64,000 bases of DNA from an uncultured Coriobacteriaceae bacterium (GTDB taxonomy: Bacteria > Actinomycetota > Coriobacteriia > Coriobacteriales > Coriobacteriaceae): NCBI GenBank assembly GCA_944322175.1, contig CALUOB010000001.1, positions 1-64,000 on the forward strand, given 5' to 3'. This document shows, piece by piece, positions 51,005 through 60,075 of this stretch. How positions within the stretch are numbered: the stretch's first letter is position 1; every line of letters begins with the position of its first letter. Below the pieces are notes generated by a model, which was not told the origin of the DNA, made no database searches, and saw only the letters and a program-made list of their open reading frames with translations. The position numbers and the translations under genes were made by a program.

Positions 51005-53476
51005 CTAGCCGAGCCCGAGCGCGCCGCCGATGAGCTTGACGGCAAAGGCGACGATCCAAGCCACGCCGCACTGCATGAGAACCACGCCGAGCGCCATGCG
51101 GCCGCCGAGCTCGTTCTTAACGGCGGAGACCGCCGCCACGCACGGCGTGTAGAGCAGCGTGAAGGTGAGGAACACAAACGCCGTGAGCGGGGTGAACAGC
51201 GTGGCGAGCGCCTCGGTGGAGCCGCCCATGAGCACGGTGATGGTGGCTACGACGTTCTCTTTTGCGCCGAAGCCCGCCGCGAGCGCCGAGGCCGAGATCC
51301 AGTTGCCGAAGCCGAGCGGCGCAAAGAGCGGTGCCAGCAGCGTGCCGAGCGCGGCGAGCATGCTCTGCGTCTGGTCGGTCACCACGTTGAAGCGGATGTC
51401 GAAGGTCTGGAGGAACCAGATGATGACGCTCGCGACGAAGATGATCGTGAACGCCTTGGTGGCGAAGCCCTTGGCCTTGTCCCATGCGAGGCGCGCGGTG
51501 GTCTTGGCCGAGGGCAGGCGGTAGTTGGGCAGCTCCATGACAAACGGCACGGGGTCGCCGCGGAAGGCCGTGTGCTTGAGCACGAGCGCCACAAGCACGC
51601 CCACGGCCATGCCCATGAGGTACAGGCTGATCATCACGAGCGCCGCGTGGTCGGGGAAGAACGCCGCCGAGAAGAGCGCGTAAACCGGCAGCTTGGCCGA
51701 GCAGCTCATGAAGGGCGTGAGCATGACGGTCATCTTGCGGTCGTGCTCGGAGGGGAGGGTACGCGTTGCCATGACTGCCGGCACGCTGCAGCCAAAGCCG
51801 ATGAGCATCGGCACGAAGCTGCGGCCGGAAAGGCCGAGCTTGCGCAGGATCTTGTCCATAACAAAGGCAACGCGGGCCATGTAGCCCGAGTCCTCGAGCA
51901 CCGACAGCAGGATGAAAAGCACCACGATGATCGGCAGGAAGCTGAGTACGCTGCCCACGCCGGCAAAGACGCCGTCGATGACGAGCGAGTGCACCACGGG
52001 GTTCACGCCAAAGTCGGCGAGCGCCTGGTCCACCACGCCGGTGAAGGCGTTGATGGCGAGCTCGAGCAGGTCCGAGAGCCGTTGCCCGATAAGGTCGAAC
52101 GTCAGCCAGAACACGAGCGCCATGATGCCGATGAAGACGGGGATGGCCGTGTACTTGCCGGTGAGGATCTTGTCGGCCGCCACGGAGCGCGCGTGCTCGC
52201 GGCTCTCGTGCGGCTTGACCACGCTGGCCGCGCAGATGCCCTCGATAAACGAGAAGCGCATGTCGGCGAGCGCCGCCATGCGGTCGGTGCCCGCTTCGCG
52301 CTCCATCTGGCGGATGATGTGCTCAGCGCCGTCGAGCTCGTTCTTGTCGAGCGCCAGCGCCTTGATGACGAGCTTGTCGCCCTCGATGAGCTTGGTTGCG
52401 GCAAAGCGCACGGGAATGTTGGCCGCCTCGGCGTGGTCGGCGATGAGGTGGATGAGGCCGTGGATGCAGCGGTGCAGCGCGCCGTGGTCGGGGCCGTCGG
52501 CGGCGCAGAAGTCGAGGCGGCCGGGGCGCTCGCGGTAACGCGCCACGTGCAGGGCGTGCTCGGTGAGCTCGCCGATGCCCTCGTTTTTGGCGGCCGAGAT
52601 GGGCACCACGGGGATGCCGAGGGCGGCTTCGAGCGCGTTGACGTCGACCGTGCCGCCGTTGGCGGTGAGCTCGTCCATCATGTTGAGCGCGAGCACCATG
52701 GGCCGGTCGAGCTCCATGAGCTGCAGCGTCAGGTAGAGGTTGCGCTCGATGTTGGTGGCATCGACGATGTCGATGATGGCGTCGGGGTTGGTGTCGAGGA
52801 TAAACTGGCGGCTCACGACCTCTTCGCTCGTGTAGGGGCTGAGCGAGTAGATGCCGGGCAGGTCGGTGATGGTAGCCTCGGGGTGGCCCTTGATCTGGCC
52901 GTCCTTGCGGTCAACCGTAACGCCCGGAAAGTTGCCCACGTGCTGGTTGGAGCCGGTGAGCTGGTTGAAGAGCGTGGTCTTGCCGCAGTTCTGGTTGCCG
53001 GCGAGCGCAAAGCTCAGAGGCGCTCCCTCGGGCAGCGGGCGCTCGCCGCCGCGCGGCGCCACGCCCTCGCCGAGTGCCGGGTGAGGCGCGCTGCTCGCCG
53101 GCGCGTTTGCGCGCAGCTTGTTGTGGGCGTCGTGCACCTGGCTCAGCGCGATGTGCGCGGCATCGTCGCGGCGCAGCGTGAGCTCGTAGCCGCGCAGGCG
53201 GATCTCGAGCGGGTCGCCCATGGGGGCCACCTTGACCATGGTGACCTCGGTGCCGGGCGTGAGGCCCATGTCGAGGATGTGCTGTCTGAGCGACGGCTCC
53301 GTGCACTCGACCGATGCGATAAACGCGTCCTTGCCGATCTCAAGCGTGTCGAGCGTGCCTGCCGGTGTGCCGGCGACTGCGGCCGGGCGCCTGCTGGGCG
53401 CAGGGGCGCCGGTCTCTTGGTCACTGCGTGCGGCTCGGTTCGCTGCCGGGTCGTGTGCGGTGCTGCGTTGTGTCAT
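51005..53476 (-). CDS. feoB: Ferrous iron transporter, FeoA-FeoB fusion
   Basis: An 823-residue protein. Residues 45-110 form a FeoA/SH3-like domain (HILDMGLTPGTEVTMVKVAPMGDPLEIRLRGYELTLR, in part). The G domain follows: G1 AGNQNCGKTTLFNQLTG, G2/switch NFPGVTVDRKDG, G3 DLPGIYSLSPY, G4 NMMDEL and G5 ISAAKNEG. The Core part has two Gate motifs (GFGCSVPAVMATRTL and TPFMSCSAKLPVYALF) and about ten membrane helices. It imports Fe2+. In many bacteria FeoA is a separate protein; fusion is found in some anaerobes. The first 45 residues are Ala/Arg-rich. GAGGAG supports ATG 53476. Confidence 0.95.
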   Translation of the reverse strand: MTQRSTAHDPAANRAARSDQETGAPAPSRRPAAVAGTPAGTLDTLEIGKDAFIASVECTEPSLRQHILDMGLTPGTEVTMVKVAPMGDPLEIRLRGYELTLRRDDAAHIALSQVHDAHNKLRANAPASSAPHPALGEGVAPRGGERPLPEGAPLSFALAGNQNCGKTTLFNQLTGSNQHVGNFPGVTVDRKDGQIKGHPEATITDLPGIYSLSPYTSEEVVSRQFILDTNPDAIIDIVDATNIERNLYLTLQLMELDRPMVLALNMMDELTANGGTVDVNALEAALGIPVVPISAAKNEGIGELTEHALHVARYRERPGRLDFCAADGPDHGALHRCIHGLIHLIADHAEAANIPVRFAATKLIEGDKLVIKALALDKNELDGAEHIIRQMEREAGTDRMAALADMRFSFIEGICAASVVKPHESREHARSVAADKILTGKYTAIPVFIGIMALVFWLTFDLIGQRLSDLLELAINAFTGVVDQALADFGVNPVVHSLVIDGVFAGVGSVLSFLPIIVVLFILLSVLEDSGYMARVAFVMDKILRKLGLSGRSFVPMLIGFGCSVPAVMATRTLPSEHDRKMTVMLTPFMSCSAKLPVYALFSAAFFPDHAALVMISLYLMGMAVGVLVALVLKHTAFRGDPVPFVMELPNYRLPSAKTTARLAWDKAKGFATKAFTIIFVASVIIWFLQTFDIRFNVVTDQTQSMLAALGTLLAPLFAPLGFGNWISASALAAGFGAKENVVATITVLMGGSTEALATLFTPLTAFVFLTFTLLYTPCVAAVSAVKNELGGRMALGVVLMQCGVAWIVAFAVKLIGGALGLG

Positions 53477-53613
53477 TGCGGTCTCCTCGGTTGCTTGCCA
53501 ACGCGATTCTACCTGCGCGGCGGAGTCGCTAACGGGTGCGCGCCGCTTTTGCGCGAAGTCTTTACGCGCGGCAACGCCCCTCGGCGCGGATGAGACGCGG
53601 GCGCGTGCGCCGC

Positions 53614-53653
53614 AAAAAAACGGCCCTGCGCTTGTCGAGAAGCACAGGGCCGC
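53614..53653 (-). terminator. Terminator after mscL
   Basis: On the minus strand CGGCCCTGTGCTT pairs with AAGCGCAGGGCCG (53621-53652 region, one mismatch) and is followed by seven T residues (the A run 53614-53620). Confidence 0.93.
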
Positions 53654-53708
53654 GTGAAGGCGCATCGCTCCTTGCGCAGGGGCGGGCGCATATGTTGCAG
53701 GCAGCGGC

Positions 53709-54155
53709 TTAGAAGTCGCCGTCGAAGCCGGGGAGCACGGAGGTGCAGTGCGGGCAGCGGGTCGCGTCGTCGGCGATCTCCTGCTTGCAGTAGGGGCAGA
53801 CGCGCGGTTCGGGCGCGGCCTCCTCCTCTTTGCCGCCAACGCCCGGAACGAGCTTGGCGAGCTTCTGAGCGTTGTTGAAGGCCTTGATGATGGCAAAGAG
53901 CACTGCGGCGGTGATCAGGAAGCTGATGATGGCGCCGAGGAAGCTGCCGAACTTGATCTCAACCCCGTTGAGAACGACGGACATGCCGGAAACCTGTTTG
54001 GTGCCGCCGGTGAGGATCGAGATGACCGGGGTGATGATGTCGTTGACGAGCGAGTTGACGATCGCCGTGAAGGCGCCGCCGATGATAACGCCGACGGCGA
54101 GGTCCATAACGTTGCCGCGGCCAATGAACTCTTTGAACTCCTTGAGAAGACCCAT
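53709..54155 (-). CDS. mscL: Large-conductance mechanosensitive channel with C-terminal zinc ribbon
   Basis: A 148-residue MscL. The first helix has FKEFIGRGNVMDLAVGVIIGGAF and the second IISFLITAAVLFAIIKAFN; the periplasmic loop is short. The channel opens under hypo-osmotic membrane tension. After the usual end of MscL, a 30-residue tail adds a zinc ribbon, CPYC (120-123) and CPHC (134-137). The tail is also seen in some Actinobacteria and Clostridia and replaces the usual charged helical bundle. GGAAGGAAGG precedes ATG 54155. Confidence 0.93.
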   Translation of the reverse strand: MGLLKEFKEFIGRGNVMDLAVGVIIGGAFTAIVNSLVNDIITPVISILTGGTKQVSGMSVVLNGVEIKFGSFLGAIISFLITAAVLFAIIKAFNNAQKLAKLVPGVGGKEEEAAPEPRVCPYCKQEIADDATRCPHCTSVLPGFDGDF

Positions 54156-54183
54156 GTTGTTCCTTCCTTCCGTGCGGGTCGTT

Positions 54184-54231
54184 GCCCCGTTGCTGCCGCA
54201 TGCTGTTGACGGCGTGCGGCAGCAACGGGGC
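54184..54231. promoter_or_regulatory. 17-bp perfect hairpin in the mscL leader
   Basis: GCCCCGTTGCTGCCGCA (54184-54200) and TGCGGCAGCAACGGGGC (54215-54231), 14-nt loop, 29 bp upstream of the mscL ATG. No U-tract on either strand. It may terminate the cysteine desulfurase transcript or structure the mscL leader. Confidence 0.6.
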
Positions 54232-54331
54232 CAGCCTGAGTAGGGTAGCGCAAACAAAGCTCCAGCTCAGGGGCTTTGCGCAAAACAATCCGTATTACAC
54301 GAGCGATCAGCGCGCGGTTGAATGAGTCTCC

Positions 54332-55570
54332 TTAACGCAGCGCGCTGAGGCTGCGCGCGCGCCGTATGGCCTCTGCCGTGCGGCTGCCGAGAAGCGCCGC
54401 GTCATTCTCCGTCAGGTCATCGGCAATTGAGAGGCGAAGCGCCCCTTTGGCCTCGGAGCCCGGGATGCCGCAGGCGGTGAGCACGTGCGAAGGGTCGGTC
54501 GATCCGGTCGAGCAGGCCGATCCGGTGGCCGCCGCCACGCCGAGTTGGTCGAGAATGACCACGAGAAGCTCGCCGTCAACGTTCTCGCAGGTAAACGAGG
54601 CTATGCTCGGGAGACGGCGCACCGGGTCGCCCGTCAGGTGCACGCCGGGAACAGCCGACGCTACGGCCTGGATCACCTGGTCGCGCAGGCGTGCCGTGCG
54701 GTTGCGCTTCTTGTCGAGGCGGTCGCACATGAGCTCGAGGGCGGCTGCCGTGCCGACGATGCCGGCGAGGTTCTCGGTGCCTGCGCGCTCGCCGCGCTCC
54801 TGCGCGCCGCCGGCTATGAGCGCGGGGACCGAGAAGCCCTCGCGCAGGTACAGCGCGCCGCAGCCCCGGGGGCCGTGGAACTTGTGCGCCGAGAGCGAGA
54901 GCGCGTCGACCCCGAGATCGCTCACGTTGACAGGAATGTGGCCGACCGCCTGCACGGCGTCGGTATGGAAGGGCGCGCCGTGGGCATGGGCCGCGGCGGC
55001 GAGAGCGGGCACATCCTCGATGGTGCCGATCTCGTTGTTGGCGAGCATGACCGACACGAGGGCGCAGCCGGGCGCGTCGACGCCGGCGGCGCGGTTGGCT
55101 TCTTCTTGGGCGGCGAGGGCGGCCTCGAGGTCGCGGGGGCTCACGTGCCCTTGGGCATCGACCGGCAGGTAGGTAACCTCCACGCCCTCCGCCTCGAGCT
55201 GCTCGCATGAGCGCAGTACGGCATGGTGCTCAATGCTGCTCGTTACGATACGCACGGGCGCGGCATTGCCGTAGAGGTCGGCAAAGCGCCGCGCAGCCCC
55301 GCGCAGTACCCAGTTGTCCGACTCGGATCCGCCGCTCGTGAAGTAGAGCTCCCGCGCCTCGGCGCCCAGCAGACGGGCGACCTTCTCGCGGGCAGCGGCA
55401 AGGGCGCGCGCCGCCTCGCGAGCGACGCGGTGGATGCCGCTCGGATTGCCGAATTTCTCGCCCAGGTAGGGGAGCATGGCGTCGAGCGCCTCGGCCGCGA
55501 GCGGCGTGGTGGCCGCGTTGTCTGCGTAGATATAGGAGCCTCCGTCGGCGAAGGCGCATGTGTCGGCCAC
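54332..55570 (-). CDS. Cysteine desulfurase (NifS/IscS family)
   Basis: A 412-residue pyridoxal phosphate enzyme that mobilises sulfur from cysteine for Fe-S clusters and tRNA thiolation. The N-terminal IYADNAATTPL, the SEHH-type motif SSIEHHAVL, cofactor Lys in SLSAHKFHGPRGCG, and the active-site Cys loop ATGSACSTGSTDPSHVL are present. The GTG start at 55570 is preceded by GAAAGGAACGGCC; an ATG at 55618 would overlap the upstream gene and has no site. No iscU or sufB is adjacent. Confidence 0.93.
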   Translation of the reverse strand: MADTCAFADGGSYIYADNAATTPLAAEALDAMLPYLGEKFGNPSGIHRVAREAARALAAAREKVARLLGAEARELYFTSGGSESDNWVLRGAARRFADLYGNAAPVRIVTSSIEHHAVLRSCEQLEAEGVEVTYLPVDAQGHVSPRDLEAALAAQEEANRAAGVDAPGCALVSVMLANNEIGTIEDVPALAAAAHAHGAPFHTDAVQAVGHIPVNVSDLGVDALSLSAHKFHGPRGCGALYLREGFSVPALIAGGAQERGERAGTENLAGIVGTAAALELMCDRLDKKRNRTARLRDQVIQAVASAVPGVHLTGDPVRRLPSIASFTCENVDGELLVVILDQLGVAAATGSACSTGSTDPSHVLTACGIPGSEAKGALRLSIADDLTENDAALLGSRTAEAIRRARSLSALR

Positions 55571-55596
55571 GGCCGTTCCTTTCTGTGCCTGCGTGC

Positions 55597-56391
55597 CTAG
55601 CGAAGCAGGAAGAACCATATGATACCGGCAATGACGATAACAGCTGCAACAAGGGCGAGCACCGCGTGCCGCCGGCGCTTGACGCGGCGGTTGGCGGTGA
55701 AGATGGTCTTGCCCGCCTTGGGCGTCTGGAGGTAGCGCCCGTAGTGGAGGTCGCCGCCGTGCGGCGCGGTTTGCGGAAGGTACTCTACATCGCTGGTGGC
55801 AGTGCCCATGTGCTTGCGCCCCGCCGCGGGGCGCACCGAGATGGGCTCAGGTGCTACGGCGGCGTTTTGCCATGTATCGGAGCCCGCGGGCTCCGAGCGC
55901 CGCGCGTGGCGGTCGTCGGCGCGGAAGGCGCCGGTGCGGTCGGCGGCACGGATGTCGGACACGCGCGAGCTGCGCTGCTCGAGCGTCTCGTAACGGTCGA
56001 GCGTTACGTAGTCGCCTTCGTCGCTGATGGGCTCTTGTGTGATGTGGGGTATGCGGCGGTGATACTCCGACCGGGCCGAGATGGGCTCGCCTTCCGGGAA
56101 CGCCATGGTCGTGCCGGGCTGCTGCGACTCGAGGTAGCGCGCGACAATGGGTTGCGGCGCGCCCGAGTGAGGGGCCGTTGCCGATGCCACGGCTTCCGGC
56201 ACGCTGGCCTCGCGCCGCGCTATGCGCCCTGTGCCCGGGATGTTGTCGCGCGCAATGCTGCCGGTGCGCTGCGCCGCGGTGCGCGGCATCGCGCCGGTTG
56301 CCTGCGCGCGGATCCGCGGCACGCGCTGCGCCCTGCTTGCCTGAGCCGCGGCGGCAGGGTCTGGGATATGCATGCGCTCTCTTCTGTCCAT
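55597..56391 (-). CDS. Tail-anchored hypothetical protein with disordered cytoplasmic region
   Basis: About 264 residues. Residues 1-235 are polar, rich in Arg, Ala and Pro, with no domain recognised. A basic stretch (RRVKRRRHAV) precedes one C-terminal membrane helix (LALVAAVIVIAGIIWFFLL), so the protein is probably inserted by its tail. The motifs EPISV, EPISD and GEPISARS recur. ATG 56391 is a choice among weak starts; ATG 56373 is possible. It lies 26 bp upstream of the cysteine desulfurase start, so probably in one operon. No homologue recognised. Confidence 0.65.
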   Translation of the reverse strand: MDRRERMHIPDPAAAAQASRAQRVPRIRAQATGAMPRTAAQRTGSIARDNIPGTGRIARREASVPEAVASATAPHSGAPQPIVARYLESQQPGTTMAFPEGEPISARSEYHRRIPHITQEPISDEGDYVTLDRYETLEQRSSRVSDIRAADRTGAFRADDRHARRSEPAGSDTWQNAAVAPEPISVRPAAGRKHMGTATSDVEYLPQTAPHGGDLHYGRYLQTPKAGKTIFTANRRVKRRRHAVLALVAAVIVIAGIIWFFLLR

Positions 56392-56697
56392 ATGCCACGG
56401 CTTTCTGTTTGGTAGGCGCGAGGTCAACAATCAATTGAGCTGATACCCATTGTACGAAAGGTGGTTCTCGGGCGAAATCGGGAACATTCCGAATTTACAC
56501 GCGCTGCCAGACGCCACATGCCTGTAGGCTCGCTGAAAACGCATGCTGGTATAGCGTATGCTGCCGAGCGCTTGATCGTCGTTAAATCTAAGTCAGGCAC
56601 ACTTAAATATGATGATGCTGTGACGCTGAGAAAAACTGATTACTACGGTATAGGATGCCGCGGCCGGGGCATAAACAAGATCGAACAGCAACCAAGT

Positions 56698-56730
56698 CCC
56701 AGCAGCGCGGGCAAACGGCCCGCGGCTGGG
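56698..56730 (+). promoter_or_regulatory. Stable hairpin in the hsp20 leader
   Basis: CCCAGC (56698-56703) plus CGCGGGC (56706-56712) pair with GCCCGCG (56718-56724) plus GCTGGG (56725-56730), leaving a 2-nt bulge and AAACG loop; it ends 8-10 bases before the AAAAGGAG site. The 360-bp divergent region 56392-56751 has an AT-rich stretch (56580-56660). No CIRCE (TTAGCACTC-N9-GAGTGCTAA) or HAIR element was found. Confidence 0.6.
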
Positions 56731-56751
56731 GTCGCAAAAGGAGTGAGCACT

Positions 56752-57174
56752 ATGGCAAGCATGGTTCCTTATCATTTTGGTATTCGTCCTATGACCAGCT
56801 GGCTCGACGCGTTTGACGATCTGGCCAACATGGCTAACAGCGCCGTTACCGACGCCGCCTTCCCCATGGACGTCGAGGACGCGGGCGACTCCTACGTCGT
56901 CAAGGCCTATCTGGCCGGCGTCTCGCGCGACGAGATCGACGTCGAGCTCAACGAGGGCCGTCTGTCCATCTCGGTCAACGTTGAGGACAAGGAGGAGGAC
57001 AAGGACAAGAACTACCTGGCCAAGGAGTTCACGAGCTACAGCGCCACGCGCGGCGTGTACCTCAAGGACGCGGCCACCGAGGGCCTCACGGCAAAGCTCG
57101 CTGACGGCGTGCTGACCATCAACGTGCCCAAGTTCGTCGAGAAGAAGAACGTCACCAAGATTTCCATCGACTAG
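56752..57174 (+). CDS. Small heat-shock protein Hsp20
   Basis: A 140-residue alpha-crystallin-type holdase that binds unfolding proteins. The domain runs from FPMDVEDAGDSYVVKAYLAGVSRDEIDVELNEGRLSI (quoted only in part: DSYVVKAYLAGV, DEIDVELNEGRLSI) to the conserved LADGVLTINVPK near the C-terminus. The C-terminal I-x-I-type motif KISID is present. A large acidic linker, EDKEEDKDKNY, sits between beta-strands. AAAAGGAGTGAGC precedes the ATG. Confidence 0.94.
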   Translation: MASMVPYHFGIRPMTSWLDAFDDLANMANSAVTDAAFPMDVEDAGDSYVVKAYLAGVSRDEIDVELNEGRLSISVNVEDKEEDKDKNYLAKEFTSYSATRGVYLKDAATEGLTAKLADGVLTINVPKFVEKKNVTKISID

Positions 57175-57247
57175 CCTTCCCTGCGCGGGCAAGCGCGGCG
57201 CTTCCTCCCAGGGCGCGCGAGGGCTTATCAGCAAAGAACGGCCATGT

Positions 57248-57287
57248 AAGGGTGCCGGCTCGAGAGGGCCGGCACCCTTTTTGTTTT
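57248..57287 (+). terminator. Terminator after hsp20
   Basis: AAGGGTGCCGGC (57248-57259) pairs with GCCGGCACCCTT (57268-57279), followed by a T-rich tail TTTGTTTTT. Confidence 0.93.
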
Positions 57288-57295
57288 TGCGCCGG

Positions 57296-58147
57296 TTACG
57301 CCACGGTGATCGGCCGGTTCTGACCGGCAGGGCGGATGTGTAGCGTGCGCGCGATCGGCGCGCCGGCGTTGGCGGCGCCGAGTTGCGCGGGCACTTCTCG
57401 GGTGGCGCTCGATCCGAGCTCGTTGTCGAGCGGGGCATCGAGTGCGGCGGCGAGCGCGCGGACGGCAAGGCTCGGGCGGTTGTTGTCCTGCGAGAGGTGC
57501 ATGGCCACGAGCTGCTCGGTGCGGTCGGTCACGAGCAGGCGCGCAGCCTCGGCGGCTTGGTCGTTGGAGAGGTGGCCGCGCTCCGATAGGATGCGCTCCT
57601 TGAGGTAGCGCGGGTAGTCGCCGCACTTGAGCATGGGCACGTCGTGATTGGACTCAAGCGCCAAGATACGGCAATCGGTGAGCGCGTTGCGCGCCTCGGG
57701 CGTGAGCACGCCGGTATCGGTGGCGAGCCCCACGCGGTCGCCGCGGTAGGCAAAGCGGTAGCCCACCGGGTTGACCACGTCGTGCGAGGTCGAGAAGCTC
57801 AGAATGCTCATGCCCGCCACCTCGAGCTCGTCTCCGGGGGCAAACTGCTCAAACGGCAGCTCGGCGAGGTACTTGCGGGCGTCAGGCGTTGCTGCGCTTG
57901 CAAAGAGCGGGCCCTCAAAGCGCCGCGCCCACACGCTCACGCCGCTCACGTGGTCGGAGTGCTCGTGCGTGAGAAGGAGGGCGCAGATACGGTCGGGATC
58001 GAGGTCGAGCTCGGCCATGCGGCGGAGCGCCTCGCGGCGCGAAAAGCCGTCGTCGATCATAACGATGCCCTCGGGGCTCTCAACAAGCACGCAGTTGCCC
58101 TTGGAACCGCTGCCGAGGATATGCAGTTTGAGTGATCCGTCCGCCAT
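57296..58147 (-). CDS. MBL-fold hydrolase (WalJ/YycJ-like)
   Basis: A 283-residue MBL-fold protein. LHILGSGSKGNCVLVESPEGIVMIDDGFS is cited by LGSGSKGNC; the metal motif THEHSDHVSGV, further ligands SHDVVNPVGYRF, TDTGVL and ESNHD, and the terminal MHLSQDNN agree with the YycJ/WalJ group, which influences coordination of cell division with DNA replication in Firmicutes. ATG 58147 is preceded by AAGGAG. The gene is divergent from tilS; the shared gap holds TATATA-like sequence near 58197-58206. Confidence 0.88.
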   Translation of the reverse strand: MADGSLKLHILGSGSKGNCVLVESPEGIVMIDDGFSRREALRRMAELDLDPDRICALLLTHEHSDHVSGVSVWARRFEGPLFASAATPDARKYLAELPFEQFAPGDELEVAGMSILSFSTSHDVVNPVGYRFAYRGDRVGLATDTGVLTPEARNALTDCRILALESNHDVPMLKCGDYPRYLKERILSERGHLSNDQAAEAARLLVTDRTEQLVAMHLSQDNNRPSLAVRALAAALDAPLDNELGSSATREVPAQLGAANAGAPIARTLHIRPAGQNRPITVA

Positions 58148-58277
58148 CAAAGGGCTCCTTCTGATTTGCTGGGTCGGCAAGGCCGGGTACCATTCTATCT
58201 ATATATGTAGTGGGAGACACGAGGACCCCGGCCGGCGCGGCGCGCCGGCCCTGCGGTCTGCGAGGATGGGAGCCGGC

Positions 58278-59861
58278 ATGCCGACGGTTGCGCGATACTT
58301 TGCCAGAACGACCGGAGCGCAGCACGGTCGCTCAGCCCGGGCCGCCGCAGGCGCTGCCGGCGTATCTCCCTCGGCGCCGGTCGTGCTTATGGTGTCGGGC
58401 GGCGCGGATTCCACGGCGCTTCTCGTGCACGCGTGCACGGGCATGCTCGACCTCGACGACGGGCGCGGCACGGCGCGGGTGGCCCGCGAGCGGCTGCACG
58501 TGCTGCACATGAACCATCATCTGCGCGGCGAGGCCTCCGACGGCGACGAGCGCTTTGTGCGCGAGCTTGCGGCGCGGTTTGGCCTGCCGGTGCGCGTTGA
58601 GCACTTCGACCCGTCGGTTGTTGAGAAGGACGGCGTCGAGCGCAACCTCGAGGCCGCTGCGCGCGAGGCTCGTTACGCCGCCGCCCGCCGCTACGTGCGC
58701 GACCTATGCGCCGAGTATGGCTGCAACCGCCGCGATGCGCGCATTGTGACGGCCCACACGGCCTCGGACCGTGCCGAGACCTTCCTCATGAACGCGATCC
58801 GCGGCGCCGGCCCGGCGGGGCTCTCGAGCATCCCGCGCCGCCGCAACATCATCGTGCGGCCGCTTCTGGACGCCACGCACGCCGAGCTCGTGCGCTACCT
58901 TCTGGTGCGCGGCATCCCGTGGCGCGAGGACGAGAGCAACCAAGACACGTCCTACCTGCGAAACTTCGTGCGCAACCGCATTGTTCCCTTGGCCGCCGAG
59001 CGCAACGCCCATGTGGAGCGCGCCATCAGCGCGTCCTGCGACATCTTGGGCGACGAGAACGCCTTTATGGAGAAGCTCGCCGCCGGCGCCCTGCGCACGC
59101 TCGCACGGCGCAGCGGCGAGGGGCTGCTCGTGCTCGACGCGGGGAGGCTCGCGGCGAGCGAGGTCGCCGTTGCCCGGCGCGTTGTGCGCCAGGCGGTGCG
59201 GCAGGTGGCCGGCTCGGTGCGCCTGGACGCGCGGCACGTCGAGGCGGTTCTCGCCTGCGTGGCGGCGGGGGAGGGCTCGGTGACGCTTCCGGGCGGTATC
59301 GACGTGCGCATGGAGTTCGGAACGTTGACGCTCAGGGCGGCGAGCGCGCGCGAGGGCGCCGTGGCAACATGGCTTGCGCTGCCGGGAAGCGTGGCGGTTG
59401 CGGGCGGCGGCGTGCTCGAGGCATCGCTCGTGCGGCTGCAGCCGGGGGTGGACCCGGTTGCCTACGTGCGGTCGGAGCTTGCCGAGTGGGGCAAGGACCG
59501 CGCCTTTGCCGATGCCGCGGCGCTGGGCTTTGCCGAGCGCGACTTGGAGCGGCTCGCCACGTCGGCCGCGCCGGGGGAGCTTCCCGCCGAGGCGCTTGCG
59601 GCGCGCTTGTGGGTCGACGGCCCCGAGCCCGGCGACGTGCTCTGCCCCATAGGCATGAAGGGCCGCAGCAAGAAGCTCTCCGACCTTCTCGGCGAAGAGA
59701 AGATCCCGGTTGCGGAGCGCGCGGGGGTTCCCGTGGTGCGCACGGCGCCGGGCGGCTCAATCGTCTGGGTCGCGGGCGTGCGCGCCGACGACCGCTTTAA
59801 GTGCGGCCCCACCACGCGCATCCTTGTAAAGCTCGAGCTCCGCCGCATGGCCGGACTGTAG
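58278..59861 (+). CDS. tilS: tRNA(Ile)-lysidine synthase
   Basis: A 527-residue TilS that changes C34 of the CAU anticodon of minor tRNA-Ile to lysidine, so that AUA is read. The PP-loop is VSGGADSTALLVHA (residues 37-50), with HMNHHLRGEASDGDERFV, TAHTASDRAETFLMNAIRGAG and ESNQDTSYLRNFVRNRIVPL as family blocks. The C-terminal domain includes VLCPIGMKGRSKKLSDLLGEEKIP. GGGAG supports ATG 58278; a long upstream extension is not supported. The genes hpt and ftsH, which often follow tilS, are absent. Confidence 0.95.
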   Translation: MPTVARYFARTTGAQHGRSARAAAGAAGVSPSAPVVLMVSGGADSTALLVHACTGMLDLDDGRGTARVARERLHVLHMNHHLRGEASDGDERFVRELAARFGLPVRVEHFDPSVVEKDGVERNLEAAAREARYAAARRYVRDLCAEYGCNRRDARIVTAHTASDRAETFLMNAIRGAGPAGLSSIPRRRNIIVRPLLDATHAELVRYLLVRGIPWREDESNQDTSYLRNFVRNRIVPLAAERNAHVERAISASCDILGDENAFMEKLAAGALRTLARRSGEGLLVLDAGRLAASEVAVARRVVRQAVRQVAGSVRLDARHVEAVLACVAAGEGSVTLPGGIDVRMEFGTLTLRAASAREGAVATWLALPGSVAVAGGGVLEASLVRLQPGVDPVAYVRSELAEWGKDRAFADAAALGFAERDLERLATSAAPGELPAEALAARLWVDGPEPGDVLCPIGMKGRSKKLSDLLGEEKIPVAERAGVPVVRTAPGGSIVWVAGVRADDRFKCGPTTRILVKLELRRMAGL

Positions 59862-60075
59862 GGAGCTGCCACGTGGCGGTCGGCGTCCTTCTCGCCGAGC
59901 GAGGCGGCCACACGCACCCGGGGGCATGAAATTGTTTGCGAGGCTGGGATGGTCTCGGTCGGCCGTGCGATGTTTTTGCCGACCGGAGTGGCGGGATGCT
60001 CTCGGGAGCAATGGGACGTGGCATATAGATCCCCAATATATTGCAACATGTAGAATAACGTCCATTATTGATTGT

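Noticed and set aside
50693-53593. A 966-codon open frame opposite feoB
   Set aside because: The minus strand codes for FeoA-FeoB with all G motifs and membrane gates. The plus-strand frame is a compositional shadow.
56572-56660. Possible CIRCE or HAIR heat-shock operator before hsp20
   Set aside because: Neither TTAGCACTC-N9-GAGTGCTAA nor CTTGAGT-N7-ACTCAAG, or close variants, was found.
60000-60060. Possible sigma-54 promoter for the mannose-type PTS operon
   Set aside because: TGGCAT is present but no TTGC element lies at the right spacing, and no LevR/ManR-type activator gene is in the window.
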